A DNA stretch of 64,000 bases, taken from Candidatus Accumulibacter contiguus (lineage in GTDB: Bacteria > Pseudomonadota > Gammaproteobacteria > Burkholderiales > Rhodocyclaceae). Below are positions 53,743 through 64,000 of this stretch, piece by piece. The notes beneath the pieces were generated by a model. It did not search any database. It worked only from the letters and a program-made list of their open reading frames with translations, and was not told the origin of the DNA. The stretch is taken from positions 62,001 through 126,000 of the forward strand of contig NZ_SPMX01000022.1 of NCBI RefSeq assembly GCF_012940005.1, given 5' to 3'. The translations under genes and the position numbers were made by a program. The stretch's first letter is position 1; each line of letters starts with the position of its first letter.

Positions 53743-56589
53743 TCAATCGCAGCGCGAGGCCGCTGCAAGCGGTGCAGCGCGTATCCGGTGAGCCAGGGTG
53801 CGCAGGATGGTATCGAGGATATCGCCGAGATGCTTGCCGACATCTTCGGCAAGGAAGCGCAGCACGAAATAACCGCTCTCCTGCAAGAGCGCGTCCTTGC
53901 GCCGGTCGCGGCGATAGGCTTCGGGGTCGCACAGGTGTTGCGCACCATCGATCTCGATCACCACCCACGCCTGTGCACAAAGCAGGTCCACCTCCATTCG
54001 ACCCTGTCCGTCAAAGGGTATCGGCAATTTGACGTTGAGAGAGAACTTTCCTGTGGTCTCGGGAAGCGTCTCGAGCCGATGGTAGAGAAAGGCTTCGCTG
54101 GCGCTGCGCGCCCACTCCGCACCTTGCGTTTCCACAGCGAAGGCGCCAACGGCGTGAACGAACCGCTTGCCCAGCGGCGCGTCCACTCCGTCACAAACCA
54201 GCCGCCGAACACTGGCCGCATAATCCTGTTTCCATTCCGGATCGACCGGCAGCAGCACATCGGATGGCCAGCCCGGCACGGCGCTGGCTGGTAGCAGGAC
54301 ATGGTAGCCGAGAGATTCGTAGCCCCGGCATCGCCGGTCGAACATCCGCGCCAGTAGGGGCGCATCGAGGTCAACATAATCGTAGATGCGAACCTCGCGC
54401 TTGCTGTCGTGCAGCCGATGCAGGCGGCCGGCGTATTGGGCAATCGTCCCACGCCAGGAAACCGGCAGCGTCAGGAACAAAGTGTCGAGACGGGCATCGT
54501 CGAAACCCTCGCCGACATAGCCGCCGCTGGCCAGCACGACGCGCTCCTCGGTCTCCGGGATGGCCGCCAGTTGGCCAAGCGCCTGTTGCAGCGACTTCCG
54601 GCCCATGCCACCGCGCAGGACGATCAGGTGACGCACCGCGGACGAAAGTCGCGCCGCCAGCTCTTCGAGGTGAGCGATGCGTTCGCTCAGCACCAGCGGC
54701 GAGCGTCCCGCGCGCACGGCCTGCGTGACGTCGTCAACGATCAGGCGGTTGCGGCGGTCGTCAGCGATCAGCGCCGCATAGAGATCGTGAAACTGGACCC
54801 GCAGGTCGGGGTCTGCCGGCAGGGGCGGGCGGAACCCCGTCGGAAGCGCCCAGACGCTGTGGGTAAAAGGCCGCCCGGCAGCCTCGTCTTTTGCGTTGAC
54901 GCGATGGCGTACCGGCCCGCATTGCATGCAGACGATCGGATGATGACCGTCCTTCCTGGTCACCGTCGCCGACAGGCCCAGTATATAGCGGCCTTTCGCC
55001 CGCCGGGCCACCTGTTCGAAGCTGCTTGCCGGCAGGTGATGACACTCGTCGACCACCAGATGGCCATATTCGCCGACGCGGTCATCGACCACGCCATGCC
55101 GGACGAGGCTCTGGATCAGCGCCACGTCGAGGATCCCATTGGGCTTGTTGTGGCCGCCACCGATGCGGCCGATGGCCTGGACCGGCAACTCCAGGAAGGT
55201 CGACAAACGTTCCACCCACTGTTCGAGCAGTTGCTGGCGGTGTACCAGCACCAAGGTACTGACGCCGCGCCGGGCGATCAGCCACGCGGCGACGACGGTC
55301 TTGCCGAACGCCGTCGTCGCCGCGAGAACGCCATCATCGTGCGCCGCCAGGGCGTCTGCGGCAAGCTGCTGCGCAGGCCGTAGCGTGCCATGAAAAGAAA
55401 CCGCCAGCGGCACGCCTGGATTGCGGTCGTCGCGGATCAGGGTTTCGATGCCGAGGCCGGAGAGCAAGCCCAGCAAATCGTCGAGGCAGCCGCGTGGCAG
55501 CGTGATATGCAGCGGATGTTCCTCGGCGCAGGCGATGATCCGCGGCTTGCCAAAGGTCGGCAGGCGCATTGCCTGTGCGCGGTAGAACTCGGGATTCTGG
55601 AACGCAGCCAGCCGCAGCAGGCGATTGCGCAGGGACGCTGGCAACGCCTCCTTGGGCACATAGATCTCGTTGCCGAGTAGCAATTGCAGGCGCTCGGGCA
55701 AGGGGCCGGCAATCGGCGATGCAAAGCGCTGGCGCGACGGCGGCGCGTGCCAGGGTTGCTGGCGATCCGCATCCTCCTCGTCGAGCGGCGGCATGCGCAC
55801 CCCGAGCAGCTGACCGCGGCTATCCGCTCTGCGGACAATACGTTCTGCGTCAGTGCGTGCGATTTTCCGCACCGCCGAGAGAAACGCCCATTGATCCGGA
55901 TGGGGGGTCAACTGTTCGTCGACAAAGACGCTATGGCCGCGTTCGCGCGGACGCTTCTGCAGCGGCAACGCGATCAGGTTCCCGAAGCCACCCCTGGGCA
56001 AGGTGTCCTGGTTCGGAAAGAAGCGGTCGTAGGAAGCGAGGCCGATCTCTGGTCGTCGTTGCATCGTTTCGGTGAGCAGGTACGCCCCGAGATTCCTGGC
56101 GAGAACGGCCGGAACCGCTTCCTCAAAGAACAGCCAGAGGTGAGCTCCGTTGCCCGATCGGGATCGTTCTAACACCGCGGGAAGCTCCATCTGGCGGCAG
56201 CTTTCGAGAACGGCACCGACGTCCTCCTGCCAGCTTCGCTGGTCGAAGTCGGCCGCGAGAAAAAAGCAGGTCTCATCGAGCAGCATCGGGTAGATGCCGA
56301 TCACGAACTCGCGGCCAGCAGGATCCTGGCCGGCAAGATGTTGGCGGATCGTCGCATCAGTCACCGGCAGAAACCGCCGCTGCGGACAGTCCTGGCACCT
56401 GAACGCCCGCTTGTCGCACACTCCCGTCACCCACTCGTTGGCACAGGCGGGGCTGTAGCCGGACTTGCCGGTCTGGCGATTTTCGAAACGGCGCAGGTAA
56501 ACGTCGTCCCTGCCTCGGAACAAGGACCGGAACAGGGCGATCTTGGCTGCGACCGGGGAATGCTGGGAGATCCTGGTTTCCGCGTTCAT
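53743..56589 (-). CDS. TOTE-type archaeo-eukaryotic primase/SF2 helicase/nuclease protein
   Basis: A 948-aa protein with three parts. Residues about 20-290 are a TOTE-type AEP primase (RRFENRQTGKSGYSPACAN, Cys-rich CDKRAFRCQDCPQRRF, FFLAADFDQRSW with catalytic Asp, ERSRSGNGAHLWLFFEE). Residues about 405-720 are an SF2 helicase with the Walker A-like TTAFGKT near 426, DECHH near 515 and QYAGRLHRLHD. Residues about 860-935 are a DUF559/Vsr-like nuclease (EVDLLCAQAWVVIEIDGAQH). The three-part set is the known single-gene TOTE arrangement, proposed as an anti-invader conflict system. The DNA target is unknown. Confidence 0.88.
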   Translation of the reverse strand: MNAETRISQHSPVAAKIALFRSLFRGRDDVYLRRFENRQTGKSGYSPACANEWVTGVCDKRAFRCQDCPQRRFLPVTDATIRQHLAGQDPAGREFVIGIYPMLLDETCFFLAADFDQRSWQEDVGAVLESCRQMELPAVLERSRSGNGAHLWLFFEEAVPAVLARNLGAYLLTETMQRRPEIGLASYDRFFPNQDTLPRGGFGNLIALPLQKRPRERGHSVFVDEQLTPHPDQWAFLSAVRKIARTDAERIVRRADSRGQLLGVRMPPLDEEDADRQQPWHAPPSRQRFASPIAGPLPERLQLLLGNEIYVPKEALPASLRNRLLRLAAFQNPEFYRAQAMRLPTFGKPRIIACAEEHPLHITLPRGCLDDLLGLLSGLGIETLIRDDRNPGVPLAVSFHGTLRPAQQLAADALAAHDDGVLAATTAFGKTVVAAWLIARRGVSTLVLVHRQQLLEQWVERLSTFLELPVQAIGRIGGGHNKPNGILDVALIQSLVRHGVVDDRVGEYGHLVVDECHHLPASSFEQVARRAKGRYILGLSATVTRKDGHHPIVCMQCGPVRHRVNAKDEAAGRPFTHSVWALPTGFRPPLPADPDLRVQFHDLYAALIADDRRNRLIVDDVTQAVRAGRSPLVLSERIAHLEELAARLSSAVRHLIVLRGGMGRKSLQQALGQLAAIPETEERVVLASGGYVGEGFDDARLDTLFLTLPVSWRGTIAQYAGRLHRLHDSKREVRIYDYVDLDAPLLARMFDRRCRGYESLGYHVLLPASAVPGWPSDVLLPVDPEWKQDYAASVRRLVCDGVDAPLGKRFVHAVGAFAVETQGAEWARSASEAFLYHRLETLPETTGKFSLNVKLPIPFDGQGRMEVDLLCAQAWVVIEIDGAQHLCDPEAYRRDRRKDALLQESGYFVLRFLAEDVGKHLGDILDTILRTLAHRIRAAPLAAASRCD

Positions 56590-56950
56590 GCCAATTCCTC
56601 ATCGGGGGTGCCTGGATCAATCGTGTTGTGGCTTTCTTCACGGCGCGCCGCGGGTGGCAGTGATAGCGTGTAGTCGGATCCAAAGGTTGGCGAGGTGCTG
56701 AAAAAGGGGATGCTGACCGTTGGTTCGGGTGTCCCTGCCGGTGGAAAGGCGTTCAATATTTCCATGAGGAGGCCGTTGTTATTGATAGGAGCTTCCGCTA
56801 ATGGCTTGACCGAGAAATTTGAAAGAAAAGCCTAACTTTCCGGATGGACAACCCTTATAATGATGCTGCGCTGCAACAAAACTCCGGCTCACGAGGTCGG
56901 GGTTGACGGCTTACAGTGCCTGGCATCCCCAGTTTTTCAGGAGTACTTGT
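56590..56950. other. 361-bp intergenic region
   Basis: Between the divergent TOTE gene and a small protein gene. A TATAAT (56856-56861) could be a -10 box for the plus-strand gene, without a clear -35. No repeat or RNA gene was seen. Confidence 0.4.
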
Positions 56951-57298
56951 ATGAGAGCACCAAAAATCTTGCCGTGGATCGCCCACAAGACGGGTATTAG
57001 CGAGGAGCTTGCGCTGAAACTTTGGCGCCGTGCGGCTGGAGAAGCCGAAATCATCGCCGGCTGTTGCAACAGTTCGGACTATTACCGCCTGGCCGTGGAG
57101 CGTTTCATCGACTTCGCGGAAGCCGAGGGCACGTCCTCGGTGGTGCGTCAGACGACCGGGTCCAGGACTTGTGTTTCCTGGTTGTGGCGTCACCAGAACC
57201 GGATCTCGAAACTGAACATGATTGCCGTTGAAAACATCGTCAGGCTGGGTGTGGCCAACTGGACCGGCGTGTTCTTTGGTCCGCGGCACCTTGCCTGA
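56951..57298 (+). CDS. small conserved protein of unknown function
   Basis: A 115-aa protein starting MRAPKILPWIAHKTGISEEL, after AGGAG. The helical N-terminus includes LALKLWRRAAGEAEIIAGC, the middle has SDYYRLAVERFIDFAEAEG, and it ends WLWRHQNRISKLNMIAVENI with an aromatic tail. Such proteins occur in several betaproteobacteria; no function is known to me. No membrane segment. Confidence 0.7.
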   Translation: MRAPKILPWIAHKTGISEELALKLWRRAAGEAEIIAGCCNSSDYYRLAVERFIDFAEAEGTSSVVRQTTGSRTCVSWLWRHQNRISKLNMIAVENIVRLGVANWTGVFFGPRHLA

Positions 57299-57338
57299 GA
57301 AGCATGGCTGCGAGCAGGCCAGCAGCATCAGGCGTGCA

Positions 57339-58271
57339 TCAGTGATGCACCACGATCGGCAAGGCAATCTGCAGCGACTGCGCAATTTGCGCCGCCAATG
57401 CGGCAGCATCGCTCTGCGTCGGCAGTTGCGTGAGGCGAACGGTGTAATCGTAGCCGCTGCCGGCAGTTGCTCGCGGCATGATCCGGACCGGGTAGCCGGC
57501 GGCGCGGGCGCGGTCGTACAAGGACAAGGTTGCTGCTTCGTTATCGAGCGTGGCCAGTTCGACTGCCCACCTGCCGCTACGCGTGGCGTGGCGGCTGGCG
57601 GCCGGCAGCGTGCCGGTTGGCACGGCAAGGGGCGGCGCAGTCGGTAGGGCGGTCTGTGCGGCCAGCAATGCGAGATCGCCGGCAGTGATCGCTTCGACCG
57701 GCGTCGGTGCTGCCCCTTTCGGAGCCAGATAGCAGCTTGGCCCTGCGTCCATCTGCTGTGCCTCTGCCAGTGGATGCAGTACCGCAATACTTCCCTCCAG
57801 CAGGCAGATACGGTCCCCTTGCGCATCGGCTCTGCCCCAGACATCGGTTCCGCGAATTCCTGCAGTGAGCGTTCCCACGCGCAGATTGACGGCGCGTTGT
57901 CGATGATACCTGGCGAAGGCGCCGGTGCTGAAGCGCACAGCGCCTTGCTGGACATCGAGAGCGGCCGTAAATACCTGTTCCGCACGTACGCCGAGCGCGT
58001 TCAGGTCGAGCTGGCTGTCGGCAGCCATTCCAACCGTGCTGCCATCGCCCAGCCGAATTCTGACCCGGGCCGCGGGGCCACTGATCACCCGGTCCCGATT
58101 CTGCAGGACCATCCCTGGCGTCAGTTCCTGCCGGACGCCGCGTCTTTCGAGCCAGGCGGGCATGAGCACTCCGTCGACGATTGCGTCGGCTGCCGGTCCT
58201 GCGCTTGCTGCCTGCGGCAGCAGACTCCCGGCGAGCACGGCGAAAAGAGTGCAGATGCGATGCCTGTTCAT
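57339..58271 (-). CDS. FecR domain protein with C-terminal SPOR domain
   Basis: A 310-aa exported protein: signal peptide (ICTLFAVLAGSLLPQAASA), FecR domain (about 35-150: RVRIRLGDGSTVGMAADSQL, GTLTAGIRGTDVWGR), and a C-terminal SPOR-like repeat (about 230-308) that in other proteins binds denuded peptidoglycan. The start at 58271 follows GAAGCATC; no upstream start matches. It is divergent from an ECF sigma factor. Confidence 0.82.
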   Translation of the reverse strand: MNRHRICTLFAVLAGSLLPQAASAGPAADAIVDGVLMPAWLERRGVRQELTPGMVLQNRDRVISGPAARVRIRLGDGSTVGMAADSQLDLNALGVRAEQVFTAALDVQQGAVRFSTGAFARYHRQRAVNLRVGTLTAGIRGTDVWGRADAQGDRICLLEGSIAVLHPLAEAQQMDAGPSCYLAPKGAAPTPVEAITAGDLALLAAQTALPTAPPLAVPTGTLPAASRHATRSGRWAVELATLDNEAATLSLYDRARAAGYPVRIMPRATAGSGYDYTVRLTQLPTQSDAAALAAQIAQSLQIALPIVVHH

Positions 58272-58396
58272 TGATGCTTCCTTGCGACCACGAGAAGGGG
58301 GGAATTCTAACATCGCGCCAAGTCCGTTCGCCTGCCGTGTCAACCTGAGCTGCGGTACCGGCTTGCGTTTGTCCGCACAACGGCTAGACTGCCGCA

Positions 58397-58981
58397 ATGC
58401 AAGCAGACTTGAGCGACGAACGACTGATGCTGGCCTATCGTGCGGGTGATGCAGATGCGTTCACAACGCTCTATCGTCGTTATCGCGGCTCGCTCTATCG
58501 CTATCTGGCGCAGCAATGTGGTGACCCGGCGGTGGCCGAAGATCTGTATCAGGAGACTTGGATCAAGGTGGTCCATGCCCGCGCCGACTACCAGCCACTG
58601 GCCCGCTTCTCGACGTGGATATTCCGGATCGCGCGCCACCGGCTGATCGATCACTACCGCAAGCATGCGCCGCAAGTGCTGGCGCAGTTGGCGACGAACG
58701 CTGACGACCCGGATGCGCTTGATGACCTGATTGCCAGCCTGCCGGCTCCCGGCCATGAGACGCCGCACGCCTTGCACGAGCGGCAGCATACGGCACAACG
58801 GATCAACCTGGCGCTGGCCGCCTTGCCGCCTGCCCAGCGCGAAGTCTTTCTGCTCGCCGAAGAGGGTGGGCTGACCCTGGAGGAAATTGCCGCCGCTACC
58901 GATAGTGGCCGTGAAACGGCCAAAAGCCGGCTACGCTATGCGCTGACCAAACTCAGACACTCGCTGCAGGACCTGTTATGA
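58397..58981 (+). CDS. ECF-type RNA polymerase sigma factor
   Basis: A 194-aa sigma factor: sigma-2 region (about 10-80: YRYLAQQCGDPAVAEDLYQETW, FSTWIFRIARHRLIDHYRK) and sigma-4 region (about 130-185: LPPAQREVFLLAEEGGLTLEEIA). Its stop overlaps the next gene, whose product is probably its anti-sigma factor. Confidence 0.92.
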   Translation: MQADLSDERLMLAYRAGDADAFTTLYRRYRGSLYRYLAQQCGDPAVAEDLYQETWIKVVHARADYQPLARFSTWIFRIARHRLIDHYRKHAPQVLAQLATNADDPDALDDLIASLPAPGHETPHALHERQHTAQRINLALAALPPAQREVFLLAEEGGLTLEEIAAATDSGRETAKSRLRYALTKLRHSLQDLL

Positions 58982-59769
58982 CCGAGCCGCACCAGGATTT
59001 TCCGAGCGATCCGCAACTCTCGCGATTCTATCGAGAGTATGCGACTGACGAGCCGTCGAGCGCTGCGGACGAACGTATTCTCGCTGCGGCGCGGGCAGCG
59101 CTTGCCGAACCGCCAGCGAACGCACGCCGCGGCGCCTGGTGGCAGCGCTGGCGCACGCCGCTGGCTCTCGCCACGACGCTGCTGCTGACCATTACCCTGG
59201 CTTTGCTGCAGGAGCGGCAGCCCGGCGGTCTGCCGGCGGAACCGAGCCTGCAGCAGGAAGCCGCGCCAGCGCGAAGTGCAGCGCCGAGTCATGGCGTCCG
59301 CGAGCAGACGGGTTCCGCTGCCGCACCTGAACCGGCCAGGCCAGCCGCGCCATCTCCGCAGCCCGGCGAAACGCGCGCCAGGTTGGCAAGGCCCTCGGTC
59401 AGTGCTGGCGAGAGCGATCGTCCATCGAAATCCGACATCGTTGCCGAACCGGGGCTAGCCGCAGCCCCGCCGGGCAAGTCCTTGTCCGCCGCGGTACCAG
59501 CGGCACCGGCAGTGCTGGACAGCGCTCCGTCGCCCGCTGCCACGATCGGCGACAGCCAGGCGGCAAGGCGTATCGACTCCGCTCCTGCAGCCGGGCGGGC
59601 GGCGGCGCCGGCACTGGCGAAGACCGAAAACGGCCGCAGCGCCAGCGTCTGGCTCGATGAAATCCGTGCATTGCGGCGCGAAGGCAAGACCCGGGAAGCC
59701 GAACGGCAATTGCAAGAGTTTCGTCGGGCGAACCCGGATTACCCGCTACCGGAAGATTTTCGTCAATGA
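58978..59769 (+). CDS. putative membrane-anchored anti-sigma factor
   Basis: A 263-aa protein with one membrane helix (about 58-78: LALATTLLLTITLALLQE), a long Pro/Ala-rich region and a short C-terminal helical block (LRREGKTREAERQLQEFRRA). The charged cytoplasmic N-terminus (ADERILAAARAALAEP) would hold the sigma factor. Coupled to the ECF gene by an ATGA overlap. The role is inferred from position. Confidence 0.65.
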   Translation: MTEPHQDFPSDPQLSRFYREYATDEPSSAADERILAAARAALAEPPANARRGAWWQRWRTPLALATTLLLTITLALLQERQPGGLPAEPSLQQEAAPARSAAPSHGVREQTGSAAAPEPARPAAPSPQPGETRARLARPSVSAGESDRPSKSDIVAEPGLAAAPPGKSLSAAVPAAPAVLDSAPSPAATIGDSQAARRIDSAPAAGRAAAPALAKTENGRSASVWLDEIRALRREGKTREAERQLQEFRRANPDYPLPEDFRQ

Positions 59770-59831
59770 ATTGACCCCGTTTACCGGCGGCAGGCGTTTA
59801 CGAGGTCATCACCTCATTCAAGGAGATCGTC

Positions 59832-60641
59832 ATGAAAAAACTCGCCGCTCTGTTCGCTGCCCTGCCGCTGGCCGGCTGCATCAGCATCGCCGACGCCGGC
59901 AGCCTGGTCGATGTCGGCATCATCGACCGCAGCAGTGGTCAGACGCTGGAGGCCTATCGCCACCACGGCCGCCTGTACGTGGTCGGGACTCCCGGCAACC
60001 GCTACGCGGTGATGTTGCGCAACAAGAGCAGCGGTCGTGTCCTGACCGTGCTCTCCGTGGACGGCATCAATGCGCTCAGCGGCCAGACTGCCGCCACCTC
60101 GCAGTCGGGTTATGTCCTGGTGGCGCGACAATCGGCCGAGATCTCCGGCTGGCGCAAGAGCATGGACGATGTCGCCGCCTTCTATTTCACCAGCGTTGCC
60201 GACAGCTACGCCGGCCGTACCGACCGCCCGCAGAACGTCGGCGTGATTGGCGTCGCCGTCTATCGGGAAGCCGAGCCAATGCCGCCACCGCAGGTCACGA
60301 TGCAGTCGCGGGAGCGCGACGACGCTCCTGCTGCCGATAGCGCGACGTCGAACGCCACGCCCAGGGCGGCTGCGCCGGCGCGTGCGGAAGCATCCGGCAA
60401 GCTGGCGGAGAGTCAGCCGAGTCGCCTGGGCACCGGTCACGGCGAACGCATCAGCGCGCCGACGCAATACACCGAGTTTCGCCGTGCCAGTGACCAGCCA
60501 TCCGAGATACTGACCATTCATTACGACAGCTACAGCAATCTGCTCGCCCAGGGCATCATTCCGCGGCCCCGGCAGCAGCCGACGCCGAATCCGTTTCCGA
60601 ACCCCTTTCCGGGTGGCTTCACGCCCGACCCGCGGCACTGA
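59832..60641 (+). CDS. lipoprotein of unknown function
   Basis: A 269-aa protein with a lipobox LAGC (Cys18), a beta-rich N-terminal domain (VGIIDRSSGQTLEAYRHHGR, GNRYAVMLRNKSSGRVLTVLSVDG), and a Pro-rich C-terminus (NPFPNPFPGGF). It lies 62 bp after the putative anti-sigma gene and may belong to its regulon; it is not a recognised family. Confidence 0.75.
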   Translation: MKKLAALFAALPLAGCISIADAGSLVDVGIIDRSSGQTLEAYRHHGRLYVVGTPGNRYAVMLRNKSSGRVLTVLSVDGINALSGQTAATSQSGYVLVARQSAEISGWRKSMDDVAAFYFTSVADSYAGRTDRPQNVGVIGVAVYREAEPMPPPQVTMQSRERDDAPAADSATSNATPRAAAPARAEASGKLAESQPSRLGTGHGERISAPTQYTEFRRASDQPSEILTIHYDSYSNLLAQGIIPRPRQQPTPNPFPNPFPGGFTPDPRH

Positions 60642-60689
60642 GCCGATTGCTTTACGGTAGCGGCCAGGCCAAGCCAAAGCGCGTATGCG

Positions 60690-63346
<2,657 letters not shown>

Positions 63347-63357
63347 GAAAGAGCCCG

Positions 63358-63870
63358 ATGCGTGCAGCGCTACCCTCCATAGGGCTCACCCTGGCCCTGG
63401 CATTGCTCGCCGCTTGTGGCTTCCAGTTGCGGGGTGCTTATTCGCTGCCCTACGAAAGTCTTTTCATTGCCATGCCCGACTATTCGGTGATCGCCGTCAG
63501 CCTCAAGCGCGCCATCCGCGCCTCGGGAACGACGCGCGTGGCGCTGACGGCGAGCGACGCACAGGCGACCCTGGTGCCGGGCGCCGAGTCCCGTGACCGG
63601 GTGATTCTCTCGGTCTCGAGCACGGGCCGCGTCAGCGAACTGCGTCTGCGTTACCTGTATCCCTATCGGATCACCGACAACAAGGGCCGCGACCTGGTCG
63701 CACCGAGCAACATCGAACTGGTCCGCGATCTCACCTACGACGACTCCAATGTGCTGGCCAAGCAGCAGGAAGAAACACTGCTCTGGCGCGATATGGAGAA
63801 TGATCTGGTGCAGCAGTTGATGCGCCGGCTGGCGGCCAGCAAACCGGTATTTGCAGCGACTCCCGAGTAA
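63358..63870 (+). CDS. lptE: LPS-assembly lipoprotein LptE
   Basis: A 170-aa outer-membrane lipoprotein that plugs LptD and helps insert lipopolysaccharide. Lipobox LAAC (Cys20) then GFQLRGAYSLPYESLFI, followed by SVISLKRAIRASGTT-like and LRYLYPYRITDNKG segments. In the usual leuS-lptE-holA order. Confidence 0.93.
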   Translation: MRAALPSIGLTLALALLAACGFQLRGAYSLPYESLFIAMPDYSVIAVSLKRAIRASGTTRVALTASDAQATLVPGAESRDRVILSVSSTGRVSELRLRYLYPYRITDNKGRDLVAPSNIELVRDLTYDDSNVLAKQQEETLLWRDMENDLVQQLMRRLAASKPVFAATPE

Positions 63871-63881
63871 GGTTGCCGGGC

Positions 63882-64000
63882 ATGCATCTCAAGGGCGATC
63901 AGCTCACCGCGCATCTCGAACGCGACCTCCAGCCGGTCTACCTGGTTTATGGTGACGAACCCCTGCTGGTCATCGAAGCGGCTGATGCCATTCGCGCCGC
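63882..64000 (+). CDS. holA: DNA polymerase III subunit delta (HolA), partial at the window edge
   Basis: The first 39 residues, MHLKGDQLTAHLERDLQPVY then LVYGDEPLLVIEAADAIRAA, match the HolA N-terminus, the clamp-loader delta subunit. The gene runs past the end of the window. Confidence 0.9.
   Translation, partial: MHLKGDQLTAHLERDLQPVYLVYGDEPLLVIEAADAIRA

Overview
This window looks like chromosomal DNA of a nitrogen-fixing betaproteobacterium of the Rhodocyclales, most like the Candidatus Accumulibacter group. The inference rests on high GC, a nifLA pair next to an rnf operon and nif accessory genes, an anaerobic-type cobalamin cluster and beta-type housekeeping genes (leuS-lptE-holA). No rRNA, tRNA, CRISPR array, insertion sequence or prophage was recognised.

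Region 1 (55-11260, minus strand) is a cobalamin operon led by a cobalamin riboswitch (about 11055-11240). It encodes a cobalt ECF transporter (cbiM-N-Q-O) and corrin-ring genes (cobM/cbiF, cbiX, cbiC, cbiD, cobL/cbiET, cobI/cbiL, cbiG N-terminal part, cobE/cbiG C-terminal part, cobJ/cbiH). Region 2 (11288-16869, plus strand) is a divergent unit: a 1001-aa tubulin/FtsZ-superfamily GTPase, a membrane-anchored zinc-ribbon protein, a TAXI-type periplasmic binding protein without its TRAP permease, and bluB. The zinc-ribbon and TAXI proteins share a C-terminal Cys signature, which suggests one undescribed membrane/periplasm system inserted between the cbi operon and bluB. Region 3 (17012-23979) has a 1783-aa protein with two lipase-like serine hydrolase modules and a CHAT (caspase-like) protease domain, a translationally coupled DUF3617 protein and an aldo/keto reductase.

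Region 4 (24058-36731) is nitrogen fixation. nifL-nifA (minus) and rnfG-E-rseC-A-B-C-D-H (plus) diverge from an intergenic region with a sigma-54 promoter for each direction and a NifA upstream activator site between them. rnf converges on nifM-nifZ-nifW-TPR protein-nifV, and nifV has its own sigma-54 promoter. Rnf would supply low-potential electrons to nitrogenase; NifV makes homocitrate for the cofactor; NifW/Z/M mature the proteins.

Region 5 (36950-53651) is mostly metabolic: an LplT-PlsC-like lysophospholipid transporter/acyltransferase, an amino-acid-type binding protein with a Cache-HAMP-GGDEF diguanylate cyclase, a class II aldolase with a divergent TetR regulator, and acetoacetyl-CoA synthetase, thioesterase, acyl-CoA dehydrogenase and EtfBA with another TetR regulator. 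A FimV-like protein, a second CbiM-like permease and a PilZ protein also lie here. Region 6 (53743-60641) has a TOTE-type primase-helicase-nuclease protein, a small conserved protein, a FecR-SPOR protein divergent from an ECF sigma factor with a probable anti-sigma partner, and a lipoprotein. Region 7 (60690-64000) is leuS, lptE and the start of holA.

Five otherwise intact genes (cbiQ, the aldo/keto reductase, rnfG, rnfC, lplT-plsC) are each broken by a single-base indel, four of them in G/C or T homopolymers. This pattern looks more like sequence error than decay.
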